From positions 62,001-126,000 of the forward strand of contig JACKQL020000028.1 of NCBI GenBank assembly GCA_018296165.2: DNA of 64,000 bases, given 5' to 3'. How positions within the stretch are numbered: the stretch's first letter is position 1; every line of letters starts with the position of its first letter. A program made the translations under genes and the position numbers. The notes beneath the pieces are model-generated. The model did not search any database. It saw nothing but the letters and a program-made list of their open reading frames with translations, and had not been told where the DNA came from. Below, in pieces: positions 32,120 through 44,999 of the stretch. The stretch is from Termitomyces sp. T153 (taxonomy: Eukaryota > Basidiomycota > Agaricomycetes > Agaricales > Lyophyllaceae).

Positions 32120-35100
32120 CTAATCATCGTACTGCGGATTGAGAGTGAGCAAGCAATATTCCAAGCCGGAGGCCGGGTAGATAGGTACATACCACAATGT
32201 ACATGGATCCCGGCCAAGCATTGACAGTTCCATTGCGCTGCAAGAAGAAGTCAACCTCGGTTTCATGGAGGATTTCAGAGAAACGGTGAAGGTCTCCGGG
32301 ATCGCCAGGGGCGCGGCGCACATTCTTGAGGCTGAAAACTACTTTGACAATCTCAACGATGGCCTTTTGTGCATACGCTTCGCCAGGACAGTGATGGAAG
32401 CCAGCACCATTGAGATTATAAGATGCCGCTGGACGTTTAGGATTGACTTTCTTGGGCTCAGGAAATTCCACAGGCTATGATGGCATTAGACATTGGCACA
32501 GATTGCTATCGTTGTACTAACATTGAGATGGGCATTCCTAAAGCTCGCCCAGATGCGATCTCCGGCTTTGACATCTACTGGAGGATATCCAGGACCTTGA
32601 TCAATTATAGCATCTTGAACAGCTCTTCTCCAGAGACCTGAGTACTGGGGCTGAAGGCCTGGTAATCAAGTCAGGAAGACATTCTAATAGTCAAACAACA
32701 TCTTACGCATTGCTTCGCGGACATATCCGAACAACAAGGCCTCACTCTGAGAGCTCTTGTTTGCTACCAATTCAACTATGGCGCTTCTCTCCTCAGCACG
32801 GGAATCATCAAGATAAAAGTCTACGACATTTACAGCAGCATGGGCTAAGGTCACGGTGGCGATTGCGATGCCAATGACGTTACCGATCAGCTCATCGATT
32901 GGGCGACCGGTAGCCGTTAGGGCACTGAGGAAAGGATAGTATGGCTTTTTTTTGGAAGACCGGAAGGACGAAACACAGGCAATAACCCTACCAAGGAAAT
33001 TCTATTCGCAGTTTGTGAGGGACTATAAAGACGAACGTGGGCACTCACATTTGAAATGGAGGGTGAGATTTCAGTTAGCGATTCAGCTGTAAAAATCTCG
33101 ATAATCGTTGCAGCTCGAGTTGCAGCCTCTTGAATGCTAAAATGATTTTCTGGCTGATCAAATATGAGGGATGTCACGCTGTAGAGCATTAGAAGCAGCC
33201 TATCAACATGGGAAAGATGGCATACGTGTACTGTTAATGATCGCGCAGTTGAATATTAGTAGGCCTAATTTCAGCAGGATAAACTCACGAGTACCGCAAG
33301 CATGTCGAAAAATTCGTTCTCAGTAAAAATGCCAGAAGGTTTCTGCTTAGTCTTCAAGGAGATGCCGGTCTAAAAAGGATGAGAATGACGTCTAATGAGT
33401 GGCATTGTGAGTTGTTCAGATAATACTGACCACTTTGTCTGCAGCGACGTGGGCAGCTGCTGCATTGATCACATCTTTAACGATATCAACGTAGTTCTCT
33501 GAAAGGGTAGGGTACCTGATAATCAACTTAGTCCAGCTCATGCAACAGAAGAGTTAAGACATACTTCCACGACTTCTCCTTGATTTTGGCCACAACGGAG
33601 GCGGCGATCGCAGCAGCATGCTGGTCCAGAGATTCTTTATTAGGGAAGAGTGCATGGACAACCATTGCCTTGTCAGTATCATGCCTGATGCAATTTTTTG
33701 AGAGGGTGAAAACAAGCTTGGTGGCGAAGCACCTACTTCTTAGCTTCGTCGAACATCAAAGGAAACCCATAACCAGGCATCTCGTAAATGACTTTGAAAC
33801 GAAATGAATCATTGAAGACGTTTTTGATTCCAGTAAAAGTGTTTATGTCCTTGGTGACAGGAAGTGTTTCAGGGCGCTCAAAGGTGTATTTCTTATCTTT
33901 CTTCTGTCGCGTAAGACTATCTTTCATTGTTTGTGGAGTGAAAAAGGGGTACAATGAGTACACCGAGTTCTTGAGATATTGAGTAACAACGATAGTTGAC
34001 TCAAGTAAAGTAAAATACATACCCAAGGGAAATGGCGAGGAAAGTGTCGAAGGAGTAATTTTGGAACTGAAAGACGTTAAGGCCAATTTGAAAAGAATTA
34101 TCCGATTATCCTGTGATGCTCACTTTGTCCACCCAGACCACCATTATTCATGTCTCGCTGACAGTCATAGAAGCCCCATGTCGTTAGATTGGCAGCTTTG
34201 TAACGAATTAGCAGTGCCACGCATACATGGTGATTTTGTTCCAGCTTACGAGTGAAGTCGCTAGTATTGAATCGATCACCTCTGACGAGGGCAACGGCAT
34301 CACCAAGAATAGCACGAGTGGTCTAAACACAGTTCAGAAAGATTACAACGAAGCTAGAGTATGACTCACAGTGTAACCACAGGCAAAGCGGAAGTTATCC
34401 GTTAGAGGTATCGTTGACTCGGCTTGCAATCCGGTCTATGAAAATAGATGTTATGTCAAGGTCTAGAACAAAGAAATGTTCAACTGACATAGAGTTCCAG
34501 GTTGTCGATATGGCCATATAGACGGCGAGCAGCACTCTACCACATTGTTAGAAGTCAGACACGAAAAGTAGAAAAGACGAACAGCAATTTCAGGATCAGG
34601 GTTCCATTCTTCAAAGGTCTCGAACTCTAAGTTAAGGTTAAGTTGGACCCAGTTGCTATGTAAACGCATGGATAACTCAGATGATACCCACCTCGGAGAC
34701 CCAAGAACTTCCTGAACTCGTTCATAGTGCAGACGCCCCAAGCACGAGACTGCTCGATACCCAGAATTTCCACAAGTCGAAGAACAGATGGTGTACCGCG
34801 ACCTCGGAAAGCACCAGCAGGGTTTTCTGTCGCAGTGTACAAGATTTCGGCGAGGTCACCATCGGAAAAGGTCCCGTCTGGACCACGCTTCAATCTATTG
34901 AATCAATAAGGGATCGAAAGCTTTCTTCCATAGGATGGCGCTACATACCCTGCGAATGTTCGCTCGGCTGGATTGGAGGCCACATCATTGATGACCTTGG
35001 AAAGCGTGCCAAGGTCCTTCAGAGATAGCTAATGAAAGTCATTTTAGCGGGATCAGAGCAGAACAAAACTGATCCCTACCTCTTCGAATGGCCTGTCACC

Positions 35101-36777
35101 GAAAACCTCTCTGAAGACGTCCTCCGTCCATTTCTCGTCCTTCTCAGAGAGAGTTGCATGCCACTACAGAAGATGATGAGAGTAGGCCATTGAAGTTCCG
35201 AAGTCGACTCACACGATAGGCAATGTTGAACTCAACGCTCACATGGTTGCCGAGACCGCGATCGACCTTCAAATCATTCGTTTTGATAATCTGGGAGGAT
35301 GGTCAGTACGCCACAAAGTCGAGGTATTTGCGACACATACTTCAAACGGATCCATATTCCAATTCCATCCTTCAGACATTCCCAGGAAGCCAGTGACATA
35401 ATCGCCCATGACTGCACTCATGAAATGTCCGCAACTGCGTGGATATCAATGGGACTGAAGAAAGGAATGTGATGCCGCGCACTTGACGAGTCTTGCAGTC
35501 TGAAAGATTTCTTCATCTTGAAGGGCCAATTTCTCGGGCTCAGTAGGAGGGGGATCTAACCAGCGTCTGTGCTCATTAAGTTTGAGGATCCTCTTAGCGA
35601 TGTACTATTGGCGAGTATAAGAGTAAAACAGCAAATCAAGAACTATCAATGGGACTTGCGTTATGATTACGGCTGAACAGAACAAGCAGCACATTGGCGA
35701 CGGGCTGCACGAATAAAAGGCGTTCCTCGGAGAATGTATCTGGGAAGAGAAGACCGCGACCTAAGGCCTTGTCACGGACTTTGTCTTGAGCTGCTTGATC
35801 TAGTATACGGGACAAATGACACAAGGTTTTTAATGGACATACAACCCAGCTTACTGTCTCCATACAAGGGGCTCAAGTCGAGGTAGGAGCTGGCATTGTT
35901 GATATACATGTTCTTTGGATCGGTACGGAACAGCGAGTGAATAACTATCGATGCAAATGCAAAGATCAAGCTGGACATTCCTCCAGAGTGGTTTTGCATC
36001 TTGAATATGATGAGATGAGTTTTTCAATGTCAGATTGTAACGTAAACGTACCCCGTGTCGCTTAAGAATAGTATCAAACACCAGCCCAGAATCAGGAAGC
36101 GAGGTCCTGGGGAGACCAGCCTTTCCTTGAACACTTCTTGCATACGGTGTCCCAGCACGTCCTAAATCTGGGTATTGAAGGTTGTTTCCTCCTCCATCAG
36201 CCTGTCTGAAAGAGTCACGAGGACCAAGATAGGACGCAGGAGGATGAGGAATAGTATTGTAGAGGGTATTGATGAGTTTGTTGTTCAGGCTCTTCGCGAG
36301 ATTGCTATTCGAGTCGAGGCGAGCAAGAATACCGAGACCAGTAGTGAACTGCTGAAACATCAACACTTATTCAAAGCATCACCGTCCAATGCACTCACTG
36401 CTCCCTTACGATCATCAATTGCCGTAGGGTGCATGATAGTGTCCAAGAAAGCATTCTACGTAGGTGTCGGCGTGATTGAAGCACAAAATCGAGCCATAAA
36501 CGTACAACTTGAGATAACTTCGGTTTGAATATACCCTTAGCCTTCAACGATTCAAGCTAAACATAGTGTGTTAGGTTTACACTTCGCAGGCTCTGTGACT
36601 CGACCGTACTCTATCAATGAGATTTGTTATACGAGAGTGACCCTCCTGATCGTCAGATGGGTCCGTAGTGATCTGCCAATCATAATAACCAGTAGGAGCA
36701 TCGGGGAGTGGGCGGTTCTTGAGGTGGATGGCATCGGTCCCAACTGAAAGAGCTTGTGCAGCAGTAAAATGACTCAT
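32120..36777 (-). CDS. ppo: Psi-producing oxygenase (fatty-acid dioxygenase / P450 fusion), multi-intron
   Basis: Ppo enzymes oxygenate linoleic/oleic acid in an N-terminal heme-peroxidase-like domain and rearrange the hydroperoxide in a C-terminal P450 domain, giving oxylipin signals that influence fungal development. The start ATG at 36777 is followed by RPLPDAPTGYYDWQ, a typical Ppo N-terminus. The first exons read 36777-36610, 36556-36506, 36455-36399, 36351-36052 and 35999-35855, all in frame, with introns of 47-55 nt. Dioxygenase marks are VIHSLFRTDPKNM (probable distal His), NNASSYLDLSPLYGD, and YR/WHATLSEKDEKW with an intron between R and W, giving the catalytic Tyr and proximal His of the YRWH motif. 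P450 marks are NSVYSLYPFFTP, NTFTGIKNVFND and the heme-Cys loop GAGFHHCPGE near 32390. The last intron (60 nt) leads to YDD and the stop at 32120-32122. I saw no disabling change, though not every exon was traced. Confidence 0.9.
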
Positions 36778-36815
36778 GATAGTTCGGTTGAGGAGCTAGG
36801 TCCAAACGTGTTCGT

Positions 36816-36823
36816 TATATAAA
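36816..36823 (-). promoter_or_regulatory. Candidate TATA box of the Ppo gene
   Basis: TTATATAA-type sequence on the minus strand about 40 nt upstream of the proposed ATG at 36777. Close for a TATA element but plausible with a very short leader. Confidence 0.4.
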
Positions 36824-36829
36824 GCGCCA

Positions 36830-37260
36830 TCCCGAACAACTGTCTCGAGTGTATGGAAGTTCCTTGCAAAGGGAGTCCGACTCGGATCAAGGATATGGGA
36901 TCAAGGGAATAACGGCTGTTTCCGAACGTTGGCAGGATGGCCATCAGTAACCCTGCTGAACCACGATGTCGATTGACAAACGCGTCGCCATTTCAACGTG
37001 TTATTGAAGACCTGAGACAACGAAAGACTACTAGAAACTTGAAGGAGACAGATGTAAAGCTTGTGGGGCTGCATTCCGGAGATGCCGCGCATTGCTTACC
37101 ACGTCAGATGGATTTACTCTGGGGGTAAGGTTGCTTCCAGGAATCCAAAGCATTGTCTCCTCATGAGTGAAAGCGTAGTGGAATGTCTCCCAACAGAAAG
37201 AGCTCTTAGCCTTGATTGATGCCGTGAAGTGTCGCTCATGCCTTGTTGCCGGCTGTGGCT
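36830..37260. other. Ppo upstream region
   Basis: Normal CpG content, no gene recognised; it presumably holds the Ppo promoter. The short open frames on both strands have no motif. Confidence 0.35.
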
Positions 37261-39820
37261 GACGTCATATCGGTCGTGTTGTCGTCGAGCTCGCTGTCAG
37301 CCGCATAAGTACATGTATCACTGACAGGAAGATGGGAAATGTCAGAAGATTCGAAAACAAAATATGTAAGTTACATGTCAATTGTTGAAGACAGTAAAAC
37401 TCACACAATAAGAAATCAAATCTCAGACAATTGAAGAGCCATGGTTGTGGCCTTCTTTTATAAAGAATTCCTAAAGAATCACATAAAGATATATGAAATG
37501 TTCTTCTTGAGTTAAAAGTGAGAAACATGATTTGTATTTATAATCTGTTTCTCTAGAAAAGTTCAAAGAAAAATTATTTTATTTACTTAAAGATACATTA
37601 TATCAACAGGTGTCATTTTATTTGACTGGTTTTAAATTTAGAAGATAATTTTCTACTTGAGAAAAACATATTAGAAATCATATAACATGTTTTAATTGAT
37701 GTTTCTCAAGAAACTTATGAGATTACCTGAAGTTTGAGCTGCCTTCTGATAGCATTCTCCATTTTAATATCAAATTGAGAAATGGCAAACAAAGCATGAT
37801 ACATATCTAGTTAAATACCATCATTGACAGATAGGCTAAACACAAGGGATTACTTGATTGGATTGGGCAATGTTGGAAATGACCCAAATTACTTCTATAG
37901 TCATGGTGTTCAAGAAGTATCTCCAAAAGAGAATCAAAGATGATGCCATTGACATTTATGGTCCAATATAGAAAAAGTGCACCAAAGCAGCCACAGCAAG
38001 AAAAGCAGTATATCTTGAACCAGGAGAATGGGATGAATCAAAGCAGACTGATAAGATGGAGTGAGACTCAACTGGAAATACTCATATCTCTGGAATCAAG
38101 CCTACATAACTTAGAATGCATGAGGATGAGTCTTCAAAATAGGAGTTGGGTTTGGTGCTTTTGGACCTTGCAAAAGAACTGAGGAATGGTTGAGTTGAGT
38201 CCAATGGATTGATAGAACAAAATGTATTGAAGGACTCCAGATAGTTTTACTTCCCCATATCACCCATATCACAAGCTCTTCAAGTATCTGGAATGTAATC
38301 TTCTCCTATTGCATATTGAATTTTGTGAGAGGTGAATCAAATCAATGATGGACTGCACAGACAAAAGCTGGATGAAAACAAGATGTGCAGGAAGACAGTG
38401 GAGATGAGGCCTCATGATTTTTGTGCTTTTTTCGAAACTTGATCTGGTGTTTCCATAAGACTACTTGTTAGGACTCACTCCATGTTGACCTCCCCTCATT
38501 GAAGAGACATATAAGACTATGGCATCATCAATCTAAATCAAAGCAAGTCCTGAAGCTGCTCATTCTCATGTGGTAATGATTAAGGAGTTCATGGTTTGTT
38601 GATAATTATTGGCCCAGCAAATTTACAACTTGATGGTAACATGTTCAGATGGTTGCCATCTCATCATCTCACTATCTTGCCATTTGAACAGATAGTAAGA
38701 TGCCAATTCAAATGAATTATGTATATTATAGTTGTATAGGTGGGCAAGCAAGCCTTTGAGGCAAGGGACATACAATATCATGACCTTCAAATATACTAAA
38801 AACAAAAAAAATATTCAAAAACAAGTGAGATGGATGGTAGGTTATTCAGACCTAGGTAATAGTTTCAATGGTGAATGGTAGTCTAGTAGAGATGGTAGGT
38901 TTACTGATGGCAGTCTGGTGATCAGAGTTGCTAGATGTAAACTGGACAGAGAGTTGGGTCTGGGATCACCACTATGATGGCACATTAGGTGTGAGTTGAT
39001 TTGAATCACATATGCATTTCTAAAGATATCTTCATAAGTAGATCACTATGCTTTAGATCAAATATTGAAACCAAGGAGGTGGACATATGGGAAACATTGC
39101 AGCAGTGCAAGACTTCTTGCCAAACAAGATCACAAGTCAGGGTAGGGCACTACAAGTGCATGTGTCAGACATTGTAGTGGAACATGTTTTGTATTGTAGG
39201 CTACATGTCCAGCAGAGTCCTCTGCATTGTAGCAGAAGTTAACAATGTTATGTCTGCAATGATGCCATTGCAATGTTACAATGTGTCATCATTAACACTC
39301 TGAGCAGACATCTTTGACTACCCTCTTAGTTCATGGGAGTTGTACATTGTATTGTTGTCAATGGTATCAGCAGACATCCACTGTCTGCCTTCCATTGCTA
39401 TATCACATCCATTGCAAAAAGCAATTCCATTAGCCAGTGTGCCACCACATAACTCTTTCCATTGTCTCCACTTTCCATTGCTATATGACATCCATTGCAA
39501 AAAGCAGTCCTGTTAGCCAGTGTGTGCTGTCATATCTCTTCAGGCTGCTCCATTGTTGATTTTTTTGTTCATCACTAGATCCCATTATAAAAGCATATCC
39601 ATTACAGAAGTGTTTCCATTGAAAAGCTCTTGGTTTGTCTGTATAGATATTTGTTGAAATCTATCAAAGTGTTAGTCATGAGAAGACATCACAGAAGTGT
39701 TTTTGTAGGGGCATGCAGCCATCACAGAACCGTTCATCTGTTGCAAGCCCAGTGGAAATGACCATGCCAATGATTTGGGCACTCTGCAGATGATTGGTGA
39801 AAATATCATTCTTAGGACAG
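37261..39820. other. AT-rich, CpG-poor stretch without a recognisable gene
   Basis: The only longer open frame (37940-38182, plus) shows no domain. The composition resembles that of the decayed repeats, so an unrecognised old transposon is possible. Confidence 0.45.
39393..39535. repeat. Tandem duplication, about 82-bp spacing
   Basis: 39393-39450 and 39475-39532 share CCATTGCTATATCACATCC, TTGCAAAAAGCA and TTAGCCAGTGTG with a few substitutions. Further CCATTG motifs lie around 39200-39610. Confidence 0.65.
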
Positions 39821-40850
39821 TGTCAGGTTCCACTGACAATGGGGGCTCAGCTACACTGGTGAATCCTTACTAGGTGGATGCAATGTCCTGCACTTATAAC
39901 CTAGCATTCTGGAGTTGGCACAGAGAGGAGAGACTTGCAAGGGGAGGCTAGAAGGAGTGGTCTGAGCAAGTCCAGAGTGGTCTGGGGAAGTCTAAGACCA
40001 AGTATATTAATGTTGGGCTGGGGTGGGTGTCAGGGACAAGTTTGTAGGCATGTGAATAGACTGTGGGGTAAATGGAGGCTTTGCAAGTGATGGGAGTGGA
40101 GCCAGAGTTTGACAGGGGATCAATTAAAACTTGATGGGTTCTGGGGCTAAGTGAAGGGCAAGGTCCAGAGTTGTTGTAGAATGTTTGGAGTTCATAGTGC
40201 ATACATGGAGTTTGTACTGATGTTAGAGATGGGAAGAACTTAGAGAAACAAAGGAAATATAGACAGTTGAGATGAGACAGAGAAAAGAGATAGATTCAAG
40301 ACTAAAAATAGAAATAAAGACAGAGAGGAACACAAAACACAAGTGACCAACAATGCAAGTAATATCAAGACTAGAGTATAAGGAGCTACTCTACAACTTA
40401 CATACTGACTACTGAATAGCTCCAGAGGACAACAGGCATGGTGGCAGGGCTTGATGGGGCTGCATGGGGTCAACAGGTGTTGGGTACAATTAAGGGGCAG
40501 GCCACAGTGATATTCTGATGGAATCAGCTAGAAATGCAGGCTGCTCTGGGGTCATTGTGATGCTTTGAAGCAGGTCAGAAAATCAGGGTAAGGGGGGTCA
40601 GAGACATATGATGGAGTCAGGAACAGTGGGAGAGAGTTGCAGAAACTTAGGGGAAGTGTCAATGACTGCGGAGAAGGCATTGGAGTTGGCCAGGGAATTG
40701 TTAGGGTTTGCCAAGGAAGCATCAGAGTTACCTGAAGTGGGTGCAGAGAGTGGGCAAGGGTTGGAGAAGTTTGGCAGGGTGTTGGGAAGGACTCCGGGGG
40801 AATGAGGGGGCTAGGAGTAGTGTCAGGGGTCTGGGGAGTGGGTCATGACA
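39821..40850 (-). repeat. 3' LTR of old Gypsy element 2
   Basis: TGTCAGGTTCC ... TGACA, 1030 bp, heavily C-to-T/G-to-A changed. The adjoining TCATCCCTCCCTTCAGTG (from 40851) is the complement of the polypurine-tract region. Confidence 0.88.
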
Positions 40851-41064
40851 TCATCCCTCCCTTCAGTGTTGAGACTCTTGAGATGCAGGGTGTAATTTGA
40901 GGATTGGCAGGGCATGAGAATCAAAGTTGAGCAATATTGATCAGACCACAGCAAGCAGTGGTGGCATGAGGAACAAAGTCAAAGCATGGCCACTGTTTGT
41001 CAGGGGGTTCTTCCCAAGCCATCAAAAGGGTCAGATGTACTCCAGAATTCCCTAACTTTTTACC

Positions 41065-41378
41065 ATGTCATCTTTTACTTATTCTCCTGCACCATCAGCA
41101 TTGTCCTTGGCCTCCTCCAACCCTTCATTCTTAGGGGAGTCTGAGTCCTCCTGTGGTCATGGGTGGGTTGCCATGATGTACTGTAGCCATGAGTGCAGGC
41201 CCATTTTCATTATACTCTGGAGTTGCTGATTTAGTCTGATAGAATTGTCTGCAGCCATAGCTAGCCCATTGAGAGTCCCATCCTTAGGTAAAGTTCTGGT
41301 AGGGTTGGTTTCAGTGTTGGCAGGGCAATCCTCATGGCCTAATTTTGGGCCAGAGAAGGTCCAAGTTGTGCCAGAGGC
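41065..41378 (+). pseudogene. Decayed antisense gene of old element 2, 5' part
   Basis: Plus strand, opposite to the element, about 215 bp inside the 3' LTR, the same position as in the young elements. A possible start ATG at 41065 (MSSFTYSPAPS) corresponds to MSSPSVPVVPP. Upstream is the conserved AGCAATATTGATCA leader (40940-40953). The gene is interrupted at 41379 by the nested element and resumes at 47521. Confidence 0.55.
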
Positions 41379-42552
41379 TGTCACGACCCGTTCCCCAAAA
41401 CCCCGCACATCGTCCATCAAACCCCCGAACCCCCAAAAGGACCCCCAACGCTCCGCCGAACTTCCGCCCATGCCCACGCCTACTTCGGCTAACTCCGACA
41501 CCTCCCCGGCTAACTCCGACGGCCCCCTGGCCAACTTTGGTGCCTGCCCCGCAGCCACTGACACTTACCCTGGGCTTCCCAAACCCCGAGAACCACCCCT
41601 GCTATTCCCGATCTTCGCCACCCATCATTAACTCAACACCCTGCTTCCTCCAACCTATTCCGGAGTATCACGACAACCTCGGGGCAACCTGCGTTCTCCA
41701 ATGATCCCATCAACGTATCAGTGCGGCACAATCTTCGATCACAACTGACACCCACCCACTCCGTCAAGCCCCGCCAAGCCCCGCCACCACAGCCGACGTA
41801 CCCCGAAGTCCTCCGGTAGTCAGTATATAAGTCATCGAGTAGCTCTTCGTACTCCAGTCTTGATATTGCTTAACGTTACCTATGGTCTGATTGCTTCCTT
41901 TTTGTGTTTCGTGTTCGTTTTCGTGTCTTTTTCTCCTTACTCTCAGTTTCCCGGTCTTATCTCAGTCTCCCGATCTTATCTCAGTCTCCCGGTCTTATCT
42001 CAGTCTCCCGGTCTTGTCTCGTCCCCTTTTCGTTATCGTTCTCGTTATCGTTTCGTACCTCCACTCGAATCTACTCTTGTTCCATATTGTCTCGTCCAAC
42101 GCCGTCTCGGTGACGTCGTCTGACCCTTGTGCCCAATTCTTCATCAACCCTAACGACCTCACGAACTCCGCGATTATAATTACGAACCCCGACACCCCTT
42201 ACCAGGTCCGAACCTCACTCTTCGCTCGGTCCCGGACTCCATCAACTCCAAATGATCTCCCATCAAACCCCGGCTCCACCCCCATTGATCACACAGCCAC
42301 CTACTCCCTTGCTTCCGCAAATCTCCCGTACGGCCTTCTGCTTGAACCCCGCCAAGACCGTCTCATTTCCCCACAATCCGACTTCTCCGGACCTTCCCGG
42401 ACCTGTCTGGATCACATCTCCCCAATTACCCGCGCAAACCACCAGGACCCAGAACGTCTTCGAGTGTCCGGTCACCAATGCAGGGGAATCACGCCCGCCT
42501 AGTAAGGACTCGCCCAGTGCAGCTGCGCCCCCGAGGTCAGCGGACCCTGACA
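41379..42552 (+). repeat. 5' LTR of non-autonomous copy 2
   Basis: TGTCACGACCCGTTCC ... CGGACCCTGACA, 1174 bp, with TATATAA at 41824-41830, AGTCTTGATATT at 41856-41867, and four 19-bp TCAGTCTCCCGGTCTTATC units around 41941-42016. Confidence 0.95.
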
Positions 42553-42565
42553 TAATATCAAGACT
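42553..42565 (+). other. Primer-binding site, self-priming type, copy 2
   Basis: TAATATCAAGACT; 42554-42565 is the exact reverse complement of 41856-41867 in the LTR, 32 nt after the TATA box. Same arrangement as in copy 1. Confidence 0.78.
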
Positions 42566-44940
42566 CGACCTTACCCCGTCCGTGATGCCCACATTATCTC
42601 CGCACACACAATCAAATAACTCCAATGTCTATGGTCTACCCATGCCGGGGAACCCTTATGATTCATACGGCCCTGCCCAATTTGCCGAGGCACATTGAGT
42701 CGTGGATCCGACACCAAACGTCCCCTCTGCTCCAGTTACTTTCATACAACGGCTCCCCCCACGGACACCTTCCCCAACTCACACCCAACTCCCAACCCCT
42801 CGCGCAAACCGTCAAATCATCTTCCACCCCACCCCTACACTCCCCGCCAACTCCGCTCTCTCGCACAAAGTCGACCCCGACATCACCCAAAGAATAACAT
42901 CCTAAGGCCTGGCGACCATCCGATCAAATGAGTAACAAGGTCTCCGGCACCGCGCCAGCCCTCCGACCCACAATAATGCCAACCTGCCATGGAACAGTCA
43001 CCCACAGCGCGAGGATCGCCAGCTACAAAGAAACCACTGAGAACGCGCTTCCCCGACGCCCGCCTGTGGATTCACCGGCCCCCCAGCAACCCCGCAGACC
43101 GACGAACGCGACTAATCACCAACAACATCACCAAACCCTATTATCGACCCCCTCCAAGGAACTAAACCCTCCGACAACTAACCCCGAAACCATCGAAATC
43201 AAGCTCGAATCCACCACAGGACAAGAACCTCAGACCTAGGCTATGCTCCAACCCCGTGACCTGCTTCCGGACCTCGATCGATCGGCCGTCACCTCCGCCC
43301 AACAAATGAAGGGGCCCCGACTCCCCCGACCCGACCCTGACAACCCCGGAACAGGACCAAAACATCCCCGAGCTTACACTCCGCCACCAGACTACGCCAC
43401 CTCCCACGAAGGAATCCCCAGCATAGGGGCCACCCCGAACCAACTATAGGAAAAAGGACCCTATACGAAGTAATTCCCCAAGTACTCTAAATTCGCTGAC
43501 ATGTTCATATAAGGGAGGGAGAAGCCCCACCATCATCCAGAAAACAACGATCGGCCATTTAAGCGACCCGACAACCCCCAGGGGCACGCGCTCCCATATC
43601 CTCAAAAGACCTCCCCCATATGGCTCGACGACCCAAAACGACCCCGCGCCAGCCCGAAACAGTCCCACCCAGACCCCTCCGAACCCATCAACCCGGCTCC
43701 GGACCCTGGCGACACGACTCCAGGGCCTCCGCTCCGACCCCGACATCTGACCAAGAAAACTCACAGCGCCGGCTCGACAACGATGCCCTGGTAGCCCCAA
43801 CTCCGCAACAGAAATCACCACCCACTCCGAACCCCGCCCCTACACCGGAATATGTCCGCCCGAACAGGGGCCACATCACCGGGGCCTCCAGACAAGCTGG
43901 CAGTGCCTCCCCCCACTATCACCCCTGCACTTGCACAATCTCCGGACCGCTCCGGAACACGAACGAAGAGTAAATCCGACCCTGCCGCATCTCCCGGGGA
44001 GCCCCACTCCAGTGCCCCCGCGGCCGACCTTCCCGCCGCCCCAACAACCATGAACAACCAACAAACCCCCACCAAGTGACCCTTGAGTCGACTCCGGGAC
44101 CACCCACTTCTTCCCGATGAAGGAACCACCGACCCCCGAACCTCCGAACTCGAGGAAGTATCAGAAATACGTAAGACCCCCTTTGTCCGCCGCGGGCTTA
44201 CCTTTGGTCAGGAGAGCAATATCATGTAGATGACCCGGAACCCCAAATTGGGCCCCGGACCCGAAGGAACTGGTTGGGACTGATCACCCCGCATCCTACC
44301 CCCTCGGTCATCGACACTCCGGAGCACACCAAAGCGCCACCCGAAGCAGGCCCGCCCACAGACGCAGCACTCCAGAACACAACCCCGACCCGGACCAACT
44401 ATACTGCGAAGACGAACCCCGCCTCACCCAACCCCGCCAATAAATAAAAAAAGGCCCGCCCGCCTTCACCACCAATACCGACGCAAGGGCTAGACCATGG
44501 GAAGACCCCCATTACCCCCCGCCCACCGCACCGCCAAGACAACCAAAGCCCCGAACCCGTTGGGCGCCGTACAAAATTCAAAGGCCACCCTTTACTACCA
44601 AAACGGCGCACGTCCCCTACACCCCCAGTCGAAAATTTCCGAGAAACAAATCCAACGACACCGCCCGAAATGCCGGGGACCCCACCGGAGAACTCCCACC
44701 AACCCCGACAGACCCCGGGAGCCCTCCTGCGATGCCCCGCCCCGTCCCGACCAACCCCGGGACTAGCCAGCGCAGACGGCACTAGCGGGCGTAAACCCCG
44801 CCTCTGGACTCACTAGGGATTCAACTCCCTCTCACACCCCTGCGTGTTTCGCTTACTTTGCCCTCCAACAAAACTAAAAATTTCACTTCACACGCCCAGG
44901 GACCAAGAAATGACATGTTCGCGTACAAAAGATCATATAT
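42566..44940 (+). pseudogene. Non-coding gag-pol-derived internal region, copy 2
   Basis: Begins with the truncated Gag-like VYGLPMPGNPYDSYGPAQFAEAH (near 42625-42695) and a stop. A trace of the protease-RT linker lies at 43455-43500. The rest is open only in short Pro-rich stretches. Collinear with 25198-27590. Confidence 0.55.
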
Positions 44941-44999
44941 ACATTAGGCGGGGAAGGCAGCAAGTCCGAGAGCGACAAGAAACGAGGCCCACGCCCATC

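Noticed and set aside
37940..38182. 80-codon plus-strand ORF between the Ppo gene and the second transposon block
   Set aside because: No motif, no intron signals, AT-rich and CpG-poor like decayed repeats.
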